A stretch of 64,000 nt of DNA from Zantedeschia hybrid cultivar. Taxonomy: Eukaryota > Streptophyta > Magnoliopsida > Alismatales > Araceae. This document shows positions 25,601-37,339 of the stretch, piece by piece. The stretch's first letter is position 1. Each line of letters begins with the position of its first letter. The stretch is taken from the NCBI GenBank assembly GCA_030544215.1, contig JARZZO010000001.1:70458456-70522455 (forward strand), given 5' to 3'. The translations under genes and the position numbers were made by a program. Below the pieces are notes generated by a model, which saw only the letters and a program-made list of their open reading frames with translations, did no database searches and was not told the origin of the DNA.

Positions 25601-26658
25601 CATGGGTTTGCACCATACGTGAAATGGACTCTTAACCTGTACTCATCACTGTCACCATAGGCAAAAACAATATCCGGAAATCGCTCCAACATCAACACTG
25701 CACATGCATTCATTAAATTCAAAGCACGCTCATCGTTTGGTTTGCCAAATCCATGAACCTCAGAAAACCTGCCAACAACAGGAAAATATGTTTCAGTTGC
25801 TTACAAAGAAACTGTCTGTGGTTTAGGAAATAAAGAGGAAAAGGACACATTTACATCAGGTTGTCTCACACTGTAGGTTATAAGATTCATCGTTAAATGT
25901 ATCAGCAAATTGACCACCCATTAGGGATGCAAGTTTGGGGGTCAACCCGAACCCGAACCCGAGCAGGTTAACCCGATGATTTTGTCAGGTTGAACGCAAC
26001 GAAGCATAGGTTTGGGTTGGGTTAGGGCTGGGGGGTCTTTCAACCCATCCTCGGAGGGGTTGGATTAGGTTGAGGGACAGCCAACCCTACCTAACCCGAG
26101 CCCCACATTAGCACATATAGATAATAACTTTGATTGCTATATCTTTGAACAAGAATTTAGATTGCAACATAACGACGAAGATTTTCTTAAGTAGCAATAT
26201 ACATGTATCTTCTTTTTTTAGTTATTTTGTTAAGACAGATTAGATAAATTCATTCATCTCTTTGTAAAAGAAAAGGTAAGAATATGGACCATTAAGGATG
26301 TAACCCAACACTACCGACCCAACCCGATGAAGGTTGGTTTACATGGATTGTGTTGTGTTGGAGCATTGTTGGATGGGTTGGGTTAGGGTTGAGGACGTTG
26401 GGTTGAGGGTCTCTTGACATGGTTTGGGTAAGGGACCTAAGGGTTGACCCCAACGCAACCCAAGTTGCAGCCCTACCACCCATTAAGCGATGTAATATAA
26501 TACACATGTGCATGATTGCCTTGAGCAACATAGATCCAAATACCTAAAGGTAGGGGTGTTCACTATTTGGTTCAAACCGAAAAACCAAACTGAATTTTCG
26601 GTTTGATTCAGTTTGAAAAGTATCTCAGTTCAGTTTGGTTTCAAAACCTTCCAACTTG

Positions 26659-26690
<32 letters not shown>

Positions 26691-28047
26691 GAATCTTTAT
26701 TGGCGTGGTTTATGAAGTATTGGAGCCTGAGCATTCCAGGGAGGCTTGCTGGCACATGCAAGTATATTTATTTCCTTTCATAGACCCCCTCCTATATTCA
26801 TATCCAATGTAAGACTAAAGGATAGTATAGAAACTCCCCAGTAGCACGGGACACTCGGCTACTGATGAGGTTGTCGTGGAGGGTGAGCTTTCTCAATGTG
26901 GTCAGTTGGTCAATCTTCATGGAGATGCACCCCACCAAGCCGCAGGAGAGCAGGATCGAGATGACCTCCTGCACGCACTTGATCCCCATCCAGGTGCCGA
27001 CGCAAGCGCTACACCGTTCCAGCTCTTCGGATAGTCTATGGGATCTACCACGTTGTGCTTGAAGGCCTGGAGGTCCTGGTAATCCGCCTGGGTGGAGGAC
27101 GCCACCCAACTGCTGGCCACACAACACAGACAGGTAACGAACAGAATGATGAGAAATTGGAGGAACTCCTGCCTCGGAAGTCGGAATCCAAACTTATCAG
27201 TGTGACCAGTGGGCTTCACTCTTCCATTTCTGCTTCTAGCTGCAGCCGAAGGTGCAGATATGGGACTCGTCCACCACGCCATTCTTCAATAGGCTTCAAA
27301 GAGGATGGGGTGGAAATGGATGACGATGGCGTTTCTGAGGGGATGTAAAGGGGACAACCCCATTCCTTTCCAGTCTACTGCATCTCTGTAATCCCGACGT
27401 GCCCTTTTTAGTCCTACAACGGACAAATTATGGAAGAGGCAAAGCCAAAGGTCTAAAAAAGGATGGCAAATTCCACCAACGACCGCACAGCCGCGGGCCT
27501 GGCCCAACTGTGTACTCAGGTTCACCCAAAGGCCTGTCCAATGACTTCTTTTTTTTTTTTTGCAAATGGTCAGTTTAGATCGGTTTGGTTCAGTTTCTAA
27601 GGTCAGTCGGTTTGGTTCGGTTTGTCAAAAAAAAAAAAAAAAAAAAACAAACCAAACTGACCCATGAACACCCCTACCTAAAGGCCTATAAATGCGATAT
27701 TATGAACTCCTGCAGGCATCTCTTTTCAAAATTTTGCATATGACTAACTTTTCAAAATCATGCCACCATAACATATTACCACGTGCCAATTGTCTGAAAC
27801 CCTTCCCATCCTACTCCATTCAGTCAATTGACTATACTCACTTATACCATGCCAACAGTACAAGACTTGCATCAGACTGGGGAGACCAAAACAAACGCAA
27901 CACAAGCATACGTCATTGCCAAAGGCAAGGGTGTTGTTCTCACCGATGAAAATGCCAACCATCAATCCTGACAACAATCCAATTAAAGTTTGGCAGCCTG
28001 TCATCACGTTCTAGCTCTCTCACGTACTCATATTTATTTTTCGCCAT
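16648..28047 (-). CDS. THG1: tRNA-His guanylyltransferase (THG1), seven exons, complete
   Basis: Adds the extra 5' guanosine (G-1) to tRNA-His. Exons in order: 27944-28047, 25637-25768, 24758-24802, 24407-24576, 21626-21711, 20666-20773, 16648-16782. All introns are GT-AG, phases agree at every junction, and the lengths sum to 780 bp, giving 259 residues plus TAA. The protein opens MAKNKYEYVRELERDD. It shows the metal-binding palm motif VVRIDGWHFHRFSE (about residues 24-37) and the catalytic acidic motif YGDSDEYS (about 71-78). Next come FTSVYVMKWK, FDGRVICYP, the HVNNQFNTCFWML motif (about 151-163), then KNELLFQQFGINY and RKGSCVF. Length fits single-domain THG1 (yeast about 237, human about 298). 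Some plant THG1 proteins carry two tandem domains; only one is visible here. A CATCCAG acceptor 18 bp upstream of the ATG suggests a 5'-UTR intron. Introns carry a LINE, an LTR-like element and two hATs. No stop or frameshift, so probably functional. Confidence 0.95.
16802..20155. repeat. 113-bp tandem duplication in the last THG1 intron, later split by the LINE
   Basis: Copy A (16802-16910) and copy B (start at 16915-16930, remainder at 20060-20155) are about 90% identical. Both contain GGCAAACGATTGAGAAGG and TCATCTTCCTATCCACAT. Copy A lies about 20 bp inside the intron from the acceptor at 16783, so the branch and pyrimidine region was duplicated. With the LINE and one target repeat removed, A and B are adjacent and in the same orientation. 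Confidence 0.75.
16931..20043 (+). mobile_element. Degenerate RTE-clade LINE, antisense to THG1
   Basis: About 3.1 kb between 16-bp direct repeats (16915-16930 ACTGGAGAACGATAAA; 20044-20059 differs at two positions). Near the 5' end is GCCGGTCTCAAGCTCGGAT, a start I associate with plant RTE elements. Endonuclease remnants at 17286-17558 include IISAYAPQVGLEE. A linker at 18211-18462 contains EKDIFRLAKLRNK. The reverse transcriptase is spread over several frames (18590-19530), with GLHQRSTLS, PWCMLFA-like SWCMLFAYDIILI (the YADD box reads AYD) and FQYLRSIIQDNGEI. The 3' end is a (GAT)n run at 20021-20041, typical of RTE. Many stops and frameshifts, and AT-enriched: old and inactive. Confidence 0.88.
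20156..20660. other. THG1 intron 6, remainder
   Basis: AT-rich intron between the tandem duplication and exon 6. No RNA gene or open frame of note is seen. Confidence 0.5.
22206..24190 (-). mobile_element. LTR-like element inside THG1 intron 4 (family member A)
   Basis: Related to the element at 39322-43654 but inverted. Shared blocks: CTAGCTATCTCTCCTATC at the left, GGTTAATCAAGGGTTGTC (as its reverse complement near 22440), a long AT-rich stretch full of ACTGATTTTTACTG phrases (22840-23400), ATAGGACGGCGATTT near 23625, and ACCGGT-rich GC blocks at 23860-24080. A TATAAATA box reads on the minus strand at 23825-23832, the same strand as THG1. It seems truncated on its U3 side compared with the other member. 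No target duplication was found, so the ends are approximate. The class is inferred from TATA placement and structure. Confidence 0.6.
23825..23832 (-). promoter_or_regulatory. TATA box of the intronic LTR-like element
   Basis: TATAAATA on the minus strand, preceded by GC-rich CCGGT blocks. Its position equals the TATA at 40523-40530 in the related element. Transcripts started here would run toward THG1 exons 5-7. Confidence 0.5.
25922..26475. mobile_element. Non-autonomous hAT element in THG1 intron 1
   Basis: Starts TAGGGATGCAAGTTTGGGGG and ends TTGCAGCCCTA, with a perfect 8-bp duplication CCACCCAT at 25914-25921 and 26476-26483. Both ends are dense in subterminal AACCCGAACCC-like repeats. 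554 bp, no transposase. Confidence 0.9.
26551..27676. mobile_element. Pack-type hAT element carrying a receptor-kinase gene fragment, THG1 intron 1
   Basis: Starts TAGGGGTGTTCA and ends with its exact inverse TGAACACCCCTA, with a perfect 8-bp duplication CCTAAAGG at 26543-26550 and 27677-27684. Subterminal CGGTTTGGTTCGGTTT repeats lie at both ends, and a (TA)n run sits at about 26657-26690. The middle (about 26830-27285) is GC-richer and holds a fragment of a leucine-rich-repeat receptor kinase gene, so the element appears to have captured host DNA. Confidence 0.9.
26835..27285 (-). pseudogene. Captured N-terminal fragment of an IMK2-like LRR receptor kinase
   Basis: In one minus-strand frame: a hydrophobic signal-like segment LQFLIILFVTCLCCVASS followed by QADYQDLQAFKHNVVDP and DYPKSWNG, the LRR N-terminal cap. 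The frame then shifts to CVGTWMGIKCVQEVISI, GLVGCISMKIDQL and LRKLTLHDNLIS, the WxGIKC cap end plus the first LRR. This order matches the inflorescence-meristem receptor kinase IMK2/IMK3 group as I know it. The frameshift and the absence of the kinase domain make it a fragment. It lies wholly inside the hAT element and antisense reading of it makes no sense. Confidence 0.75.
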
Positions 28048-31000
28048 GTAATCAGATCAACAAACCTGGATGAGGGGGGAAAAATAATCTCAATCCTGGA
28101 CACCTGAAAAAAGAGCTCAAATACATTCTTTCATCTCAAAGAAAGTGAAGGATGGCCAACCAAAATTCATCAGGAGATTTTGGACAAACACTCGATCACG
28201 CCATTGTTAATTGCTAGTTAAGTATCGCACATATATGTTCCAAATAAAACTATTTATGCCTTTGTCAACGTTCAATATGAAGAATGTTAACAGAATATGA
28301 CTAATTATTCTGTAGCTAAAATAAAAATCCAAGAGATAAAGATGAAAGATAAACATGAATTTATGGTAGCTCTAAACTTAAAGTATGATTAGCTCAAAAG
28401 AATCTTTAATATCCCTTTGAATAAGATTATATGTAGATTTTTTTTGCCAACCATAAAGCGTTAAAGCAAATATCATAATCCTTTCTGAAGCATCAGAACT
28501 AATAGAAAGAAAATGTGAATACTCCTACAGGCTTCTGCATAAGGGTTCCACATGCCAAGATATTTGTGAAAATCTGATAATCCAAGGTTTATTTTTACAG
28601 TTAGTCAGAACTCTCTACCAGAAGCTTCTGCATAAGCAGTTCATGATATTCAGGTATTATCTTTGTAAATAATTTGAAATTAGCATGTATAAAACATGAT
28701 ATGCCTGGTCCTTGAGTTTTCGACTTAGGTCAATCAAACGTTACTCTCTTTTTCTTTCTCTGATCACTCTCCTCTTTTATTCCCATTCCATGACATGGTC
28801 CCTGTAGGTCCTAAACCTTTTAGATTGTTGATAAAGTCTCTAAAACTGCCAAGGATTGAATTCATCAAGAAAGAAAGGTGCTGGCAGCATAATCAACCAA
28901 AAAAAATGGTTGAACAATAGCACAAACCCATCGGCCATGGTTAGATCTCATCTGTGTTGACGCAGTCATCTTTTGTTTTTCCTGTTTTCCAAGTAAGTGT
29001 ATGCCCAACTTGGATTTTCTTTGTTTGGCTTTAAGCTGAAGTTTGTTTAGGTGCAAATGTTTTAGACATGGGGATCACAGAAATGAATTGAGAAGGTCAA
29101 GTTATGGATCATGCTAAAGGTATGTCAGAGTTGTTTTGGTCAGTATGCAAGCTGGACTTACATAACCTTATCCAGATTGGGATTGGGGTTCAGATCACAA
29201 GTTAGATCCCACTGCCTGATTTGTGGACATTGATGGATATGATCAGGGTGGGCAGTGCTCAAGTGAATATCAATAACGTGTTTGTAGTCATTATGATGAG
29301 TAGGCAGTGAAGGATAGTGTGCCTTTCTTTGGTTACATGTTGAGCTTTTATAACATATTGCTGGTTATTGATCAATGAAGTAGAATAATGGCTTGACATC
29401 GAGTAAGCTTTCCCGCAGAATTACCTGGTCATCTTTTGGATTCAACAGATATCAGTTCTGAAGAATTCCAGAGGATGTTGGAAATGGTTCCATTTCTCTC
29501 ACTTATGTTTGAGAGCCTTTTTATAAGTAACCTTACCAATTCTCAGCAGTATTTATTGTTTTTTTTTTCATTTTCATGTCATAACTGTGGCTAGCAGATA
29601 ATGACCTTTTTCACATTCCTGTTTTGGACTCGCTCATTTTTTCTCCACTCACATCTAGTTCAATAGTTAGTGATAAGCTTCCTAGGTGACCCACCCCACA
29701 AAAACAAATGTTTTTGAGAACACAAATACAACAAAAATAAAAACACGTATATAACAAAAATAAAATTACTTCAATGACAGAGTTTAGGGAAAAAATACAA
29801 ATAACATGCAATTAAGAATATCATTAAAATAAAAAACATGTGTTGTACATTCAATTCTGTAAACAGAATCTTAAAAAAGCTCTCAAGATTTATTTTTATT
29901 TTTTTTAACGGATAGCAAAAACAACCTGAATGATAAAGAGAACGTTGTGATCTGTACAATGCCATATTTACATTTAATTCCATACACATAACCTTAAACA
30001 AGCTCCCAGCATAATAAAGTGAAAGATACAAACCAAACGGAAAAATCTGGAAATATTTCAGATTTTTCTCAACTCATCATGAAAGTTTTGGTGGAAAATG
30101 TTGGAGTCAAGAAGAAGTGAAGTGAACTAAAATTTGAATTATAAATTTATCTGATTCATGAAATCATAATACAGTCAAGATATTCATTACACGGTGAATG
30201 TACAAGAGTAAAAAAAATTATTAGGAATTCATGGCTGAGATTGTATTCAACACCCTTATAACAAAATTTTATCGTGCACTTTTTCTTTGTACCTTGTAGT
30301 TAGGCATTACTATGTTTGAAAATAGTTTGGCCTTACTACATTCGAAAACTATTTGCCCACAGACTTGGCATTCGTACATCAAGGGAATCTCACCCCCATT
30401 GGACATTGGAATAAATCATTAGGAATTCAGGGCTGAGAATGTCAGTTTGACCACTGGTTAGAAAATCCTCTTAGATCCATCCAACCAAGATGTCTTTCTC
30501 CATTTATTTGTTGTATATGCTCTGAAAGAGAAAGTATTTCTAAAAGATGGATTGGAACCACTATCATTGAAACTAAAAGGATCTGTGGAAAAGTGTATAC
30601 GATGAAGCACCTGTGAATTCAGATCCACCATTAATGAATTAATGGGATAGCCTCCTAGCAAAGGACTTTGGAATAGGGCCAATTGAATTTGTGCACTTCT
30701 GCAGCCTACCTGAAAGGTCAAATATCTTTGGTCATGAAGGGGTTGGCCATAGATGTCATACCAGAAGAAGATGAGCAGAAGCCTAACTATGTATGTGTAT
30801 GGGAGGAAGGGGCGAAGACTTAGTTCTCTCGAATAGCTTTCAAAACTTCATTAGAACTTACCTCCTGGTCCACAAAGAAGGAAACATTGTAAATCTACCT
30901 AGAATAACATTCATAAAAATGTATCAACTCCCATATAGCAATGGCTCAGTATCACTTGGCATCAATAAAAAGCAAAGACACCTAACTATTGGCCACGTCT

Positions 31001-31498
31001 AGCAAAAGGCTAAAGGTCAATGTAGATATCTGACCATGCTAACCTCACCACGTGGAAGACCTATTCACAAATGCATCAAGAATTTAGTGAAACCAATTGT
31101 AATATTATTACAAGCAAGGTCAGAAAGGAACATTACTAATTTTAAAGAAATGACCAATTCAAATTCAACGTTACTCTCAAGAAAGTTATATCTTGCATAT
31201 CTGAACTTTTAACCTAAAGTAATAGACCTATTAAGCATCCTAAAAGGTAAAAGGAAAGAAGGAAAGAAAGAAAGAAAGAAACCCCCTTAATTTTATCAAC
31301 ACCATGTTTTGACTGTGGTTCTACCAAGTACAATACTGGATTGCAAGATCAGTTTAGAATTCAAAACATCATTATTCACATCCAAAAAGTGTCTAAATGA
31401 AGGATAGTGCTAAGATTGTTAGTAAGGGATATATTGTTAGCAAGGGACATGTACACAGAAAGGGTATTTCATTCACCATGTAAAATTGAATAGACATG
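28048..31498. other. THG1 upstream region and intergenic DNA
   Basis: The THG1 promoter must lie here. Just upstream of the ATG there is an acceptor (AG at 28066-28067) after a minus-strand TTTTTCCCCCCTC tract, so the first leader exon lies farther up; I cannot place it. A (GAAA)n run occurs at about 31255-31282. No other gene is recognised. Confidence 0.4.
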
Positions 31499-31776
31499 TC
31501 AGGTATTAAATAAAAGAAGGGAATTTACAAGTATAGGCGATAACCACTTACAAAAAATCCCGGTACAAAGAGCACACCAAGAAGGTGTGTTCAATCTCCC
31601 CCACCCAAAAGATACAAAAAAGATGAAGTTGAGGAATTGACATTTGCCAAGAAGCTGCCCCACTCCTTGGATACACCACAAATAAAAGAGACTAGCCTCT
31701 ACTCATGACTTGGAGACCTTCTCGAAAATCCTGGAATTACATTCTCCCCAAATTGACCAAAAAGTAGCTGTTGAAC
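31499..31776 (-). mobile_element. L1 LINE, piece 3 of 3 (C-terminus and 3' UTR)
   Basis: Minus strand reads ATFWSIWGECNSRIFEKV, the conserved C-terminal motif of plant L1 ORF2. It is followed by a T-rich 3' UTR with TTTGTATCTTTTGGGTGGGG and TTTGTACCGGGATTTTTTG, typical of plant L1 tails. It ends near 31499. The next L1 piece upstream starts at 38958, beyond the insertion flanked by CCAAA. Confidence 0.7.
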
Positions 31777-32686
31777 CCAAAAGGTTTTTAATACTTGGGA
31801 AACAAATCTTGGTGTGTATGAATGCATACATCCAATAAAAATTGGGGTTTTGAAACCCACATGTAAGCACGTGCTTGCACACAAGAATAGGGTTTGTAAG
31901 CCTAGAAATCTGCAACATACACAAAAGAGGGAAAAGATGCATGCATATTTCTCTTTTTGGATGCAAATCAGCAAGAAAAAAAAAAAAGGGGGGGGGGGGG
32001 GAGGATGCGTACAGATGCATACAGATTTTTTTTTTAAGATCAGCAAGGAAGAGATGCATACGAATTTTAGCATGCATACAAGAACACTACAGCAAATAAA
32101 AAGAGAGGAGGATACACACCTCAAATCTGCTGCAAGAACAGTCCTTCAAAGAAGCCAATACCAATCTCCAAACAGCAATCAAACAAGGCCTCCTGCAAGC
32201 CTCCAATGCAACCTCCAGCAGCAGCAACTTTGACCTCCAACAGTAGCAAGGAAGGCAGCCTCCAATGGCAGCCAATCTGCAGCAGAACAAGCCTCCAAAA
32301 TCTGCACTCCAAGTACCCACCAACAGCAGCAAGTCAGCACCAGCAGGGGGGGAGGCAGAGAAGCACCAAACCGCAGAGAGAGAGAGAGGCTCGGCCAGCA
32401 GAGAGAGAGAGGGAACCGCAGGGGAGAGCGCCCTAACAGCCCATGCAGTTCCTTCTTTTAAGGAAAGAGAGAGAGAAGGGATAGCTAAAAGAGAGAAGGG
32501 ATAAATACCCCAAAAAAAAAAAAAAAAAAAAAACTACTGTAGCGCGCTACAGTAACCGCCCCCTCCTCTATCTCCCTCTCTTTCCATCTTTATCCTAACC
32601 GGGTCCCATCTCCCCTCGTAATTTCTCTCCCTCCATCTCTATCTCCTCCTCTCTAACCTGCGCCAAGAAGACCCCCTACCGGCGCC

Positions 32687-35600
32687 TAGGGGTGCAAAAC
32701 GGTGGACCCAATAGGATCCGACCCGGATCCAAATAAGTCCGAATCCATTTTATTAGACCCGAATCCGGATCCAAATTGTAATCTGACACATCCGGACCTC
32801 CAGATTTGGGTTTGCTGCTGCCTTCACGGAGCCGGGCCTGGATCTTCATATTTTAGGTCCGCATTTGTTGCTATATGCCAGACGAACACTCAAAGCATTC
32901 AACGCACCCAATTTTAAAAGATTACATACATACAAGTCCTGATGTTTTTAACATTTGCTTATTTCTAATATGACCATTTCTCTTATCTCAGAATTTTTTT
33001 TTTTGTTACATACGTGCAATCTACATACATACATCTGCGTTTTCATCTGACATTAACAAAAATCTTATTTTTAGCATTTACTTATTTCTAATATATTTCA
33101 ATACAAAAACATCCTCTAACATTTGCTTGTAAGTGACTAGATTCTTAAAATAGTTTTTCTCCTGCACAAGCATGCTAATTAACTTTTCAATTTATATAAA
33201 TAATCAAACATAATTGCTGCTTGCATTTTAATGTCATTAAATTTTCAATTTATTTAAACAATAATAGTAAAAAATGTACAATAATATCACAGCAGAAAAT
33301 AGACCACAAAAATTGATCATTTCTCACTCCATGAATGTACATGAATGCATATCCTAAAATAAAATACTCAAAACAAAAGCTCATACTCTCTGGACCAACA
33401 CCATGTGATATAACTAGCCTACAAATAAGAGTACATATCTTGAAACTATATGATCTAAATAAAACCCACACTTTCCAAACTAGTAGTATACAACCAGAAT
33501 GAAATCTTATATATCCCAAAAAAAAACTTTAACTGACAATATATTCATCTAAGTGCTATGTAACAACATATTACATATCCCAAAAACCCACACTTTAACT
33601 GCCTGCCCAACACTTCAAGGGACCTGCACTGGAAAAAGTTAAACATGATCAGCAACATGAGAATAAAAATGAACAAAGCACAAGATAAACTAACAAATAA
33701 AAATGAACAAGGGATATTTTACTTTTCAATGCTCCTGCTACAGAAATTTCTCCTATATGATCTCTAATGACAAAACCTGCTAAACTAGAATTCCGAGAAC
33801 ACCAATAACTTCTATGTACACCAAGAATGAAGGAGCAAAGGAATTATGAAACCCGTTTGCCGCATGGAGGAAAAACCACTATCAGGTGGAGGAAAAACAA
33901 CTCTGGTCTTCATTTTATCCCTTGAAGCTTGCTCCAAAACATTTATTGAATGATCGATCATGCATCCAGTCTTCTCAGACTTCTGCTCTGTTTTGTTTAG
34001 GTATGAACAAAGTCAGTACAGTTATAAAGTATCTAGGCCACCCCAACATAGTGTGTGTAAATGGGCGGGTGTCAATATCTGCCACAAGGCCACGGTAACT
34101 TGGTCACTTTGTGCCACAGAATTGCAAAAATCAGTGAATGAAATTATATTAGCACATGTCACTTCTCTTATCTCAGATGAAACCGCAGCTTGTAGAAATG
34201 CAGATTCCCAGCACCTAGTCATATATGCCTAGCTGATGAGTTGGTAGTTAGCTACTTGGGTGGAGTCCACATCTGCAATGCATTTGTTAGGCCCCTGCTA
34301 AAGTGGCAGAAAAGTGTTTCATAGAGATATTAAAGCAACTATACTACCCAGCTTCTCCACACTGTCAAGTTCTCAAACACCAGTGCCCCTCCCAAGTCCC
34401 AACCCCACATGTGGGCTCAAGGTTTGCCATATCATTTTTTGGTAATTCTCAGGCGGTTAACACACAAGAGATCTTGGGGGGATCTCAGAGAGATCCCAAC
34501 ACGATGTTGTCTAGTGTAAGCTTGTGTAGTGAAATAAGCTTCATTGTTCTTGTATGATCACTAATAAGGATGGCATTAATAATGCACTTGTCATCTGGCC
34601 ACAAGGCTAGATGAACTTGGCCAGGACAAATTTAATTCCATCATAGATGTGTACGTGCATACGCCACATGACAACCTTCACTCCTTGAGATATTCTTCTA
34701 ATATCACAGAGCCGCGGTTTCATTTCTTCAAACAGTTTGAACCAATAATTTGATCAAAGAATCTCCACATGCCTTAACATGAAACTTGACAATGAAACAA
34801 TCTGTGTGGAAGCCTTCCCAACAACTAAGCACCCAAGTTTGAGCAGGACAAAATCACCTGCTACCGGCTACTACTTTATCAACTCCCAATCTATCAACCC
34901 AAGTTTGAGTTGGACAAAAATCACATGCTAATCTGCCACTCTTTCAAGTTCCAAGTAAACCTATATAGAGAATGAGTAATCTGAAAATACCCTGGTCAGA
35001 GCCCACCCAACCAAGTTTGAATAAGATTCACTAGGCATTCACACTACTCTCCGGAACACAACCAGGAGCGCGTGCTAGTAGACAGTTCTCTAACAAAACA
35101 GACCAAAGAAAGAAAGAAAAAATTACAAATTACAAAGAACATTCTATTTTCTACACCGCCAATGAAAAACCTCCCTTTCCATTGAGCTCAATTAGGCCCC
35201 CAGAAGACCAGCACCTACCCGCACAAGCCGACCCAGATCAGAACCCAAAAGACCCATCCGGAAACTCCCACCAGAGGCACAAGAAAACTTCATAAAACGA
35301 AGACCCAGGTGCCATACCTCGGCAGAGGAGGGGGGGTATGAATTGGCGCTTGCAGCGAGCCGGGGTGGTGCCGTGGAAACGCCAAAGAAGAAAGGGATTT
35401 TGGGGGCCGCCCCGGCGGCGGCGGCTGGTGGGGGAGGAGCCCCTCCCCTACGGTGCTCGAGACGAGGCCCCTCGCCACCGCCTGCTGGGGGTGAGGTCGG
35501 AGGCTTGGAGCTTGGAGGAGGCGCTAGGGTTTTGCAGTCCGACGGGGAGAAGCGTGTAGACATGCGGGAAGCAGACCGGGGAATCGTCAAATAGAAACGG

Positions 35601-35745
35601 GGATCCGACGAGGTCCGCGTCTTCCAAAGTGAGAAGCAGACAGGGGTCCGTATTCTTCGTTCCGGATAAGTGAGATGATCCGCATATGAAAATACGGATT
35701 CGGTCGAGACGAATCCGGGTATACCGGACCGGGTTTGCACTCCTA
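32687..35745. mobile_element. 3-kb Pack-type hAT element with a captured exon
   Basis: Starts TAGGGGTGCAAA and ends TTTGCACTCCTA (11 of 12 matching inverted), with subterminal GGATCCGACCCGGATCC-like repeats at both ends. Flanking 8-mers CCGGCGCC and CAGGCGGC match at 6 of 8, so the duplication has decayed. It interrupts the GGCGCCTAGG-rich U3 of member B. The interior shows no transposase but holds a GC-rich exon-like segment at 35318-35563 and unique-looking DNA at 32900-35200. Confidence 0.75.
35318..35563 (-). pseudogene. Captured first-exon-like segment in the hAT
   Basis: An ATG at 35563 (minus strand) opens 82 codons beginning MSTRFSPSDCKTLAPPPSSK. The Pro/Ala/Gly-rich segment ends NSYPPSSAE exactly at a GAG|GTATGG donor. 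GC content is far above the surroundings and resembles a 5' exon of a nuclear gene with a leader sequence. I do not recognise the protein and found no convincing second exon, so I treat it as a gene fragment copied into the hAT. Confidence 0.45.
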
Positions 35746-36039
35746 CAGGCGGCGCCTAGGTGGCACCGTTAGGGGGCGCCACCGGTGCCCAACATGGCCG
35801 ACTTCCAAAGCCTATAAGAAGGCTGGCTCCAGCGCACAAGAGCCCCCCCGGCAGCTTCTTCCCAGTCTCCAAGCTCCCTGCCGCAGCTTCCTATGTTCCA
35901 AGCCTGTACAAACAAAGAAGAGGAGAAAGAAAAGAAGGATCATAATTTTTTTGAAGACTTTGTGACTCTTGATTTTGGGGAAATAAATTTTTATTATTAT
36001 TTATAAATCAATTTTTATGTGAATTATTTTTTTTAGACG

Positions 36040-37330
36040 GTTCTTTTATATCGGTTAGTTGGCCATCCAATTAAAAAAATAATAAATAAATGATTCTTCT
36101 ATATTGGTTAGTTGGTCATTCCAATATGAATTAATTTAAAAATAAACAATTAAAAATAATGATTCTTCTATATTAGTTGGTTGGCCATCTAAAATAAACT
36201 TAAAATAATAAGACAGAAAATAAGAAAATAAAATAATAGCATGATTCTTCTATATTGATTCGTTGATCATCTAAATTAAATTTAAAATAATATAACAGAA
36301 AATAAAAAATAAAATAATAACATGGTTCTCCTATATTAGTTGGTTGACTATCTAAAATTAACTTAAAATAAAAATCAGAAAATAATGAATTAAAAATAAT
36401 AGTTCTTCCATATTAATTAGTTGGTCATTCAAAAAATGAATTAAAATAAAAAACACAAAATAATGAATTAAAAATAATAGTTCTTCTATATTAGTTGGTT
36501 GGCCATTTAAAAAATGAATTAAAATAAAAATACAAAATAATGAATTAAAAATAATGGTTCTTCCATATTGATTGGTTGGCCATTCAAAAAATATATTAAA
36601 ATAAAAAAATAGAAAATAATAAATTAAAAATAATTGTTCTTTCATATTAGTTGATTGGTCATTCAAATATTAAATTAAAATAATAAAAAATAGAAAATTA
36701 AAAATTAAAAATATTAGTTCTTCTATATTAGTTGGTTAGCCATTCAAAAAATGAAGTAAATAATAAATAATAAATAATAAATTAAAAATAATAGTTCTTT
36801 CATATTGGTTAGTTGGTCATTCAAAAAATGAATTAAAATAAAAAATAAAAAATAATGAATTAAAAATAATGGTTCTTCCATATTGGTTGGTTGGTTATTC
36901 AAAAAATGAATTAAAATAAAAAACAAAAAATAATAAATTAAAAATAATAATTCTTCTATATTGGTTGGTTGGTCATTCAAAAAATAAATTAAAATAAAAA
37001 ATAGAAAATAATGAATTAAAAATAATAGTTCTTCCATATTAGTTGGTTGGTCATTCAAAAAATGAATTAAAATAAAAAAATAATGAATTAAATAATAATG
37101 GTTCTTTCATGTTAGTTAGTTGACCATTCAAAAGATGAATTAAAATAATAAACAGAAAATAATAGTTCTTCCATATTGGTTAGTTGGCCATTCAATAAAT
37201 TAACTTAACTTAAATAAAAGCAGAAAATAGTAAATTAAAAAAATAGTAACATGGTTCTTCCATACTAGTTGGTTGGCCATATTAATTTAAAAAGATAATA
37301 AGATAATGAATATGGTTCTTCCATCATATT
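36040..37330. repeat. Minisatellite, about 78-bp unit, roughly 17 copies
   Basis: Each unit carries GTTCTTCTATATTGGTTGGT then GGCCATTCAAAAAATGAATT and an AATAAAAATAAT stretch. Spacing between successive TTCTTC blocks is mostly 70-82 bp and often 78. Because 78 is divisible by three, minus-strand frames stay open and show a repeating 26-residue peptide (NDQPTNMEELLFLIHYFLFF). Nothing suggests translation. Confidence 0.8.
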
Positions 37331-37339
37331 TGGTTGACC

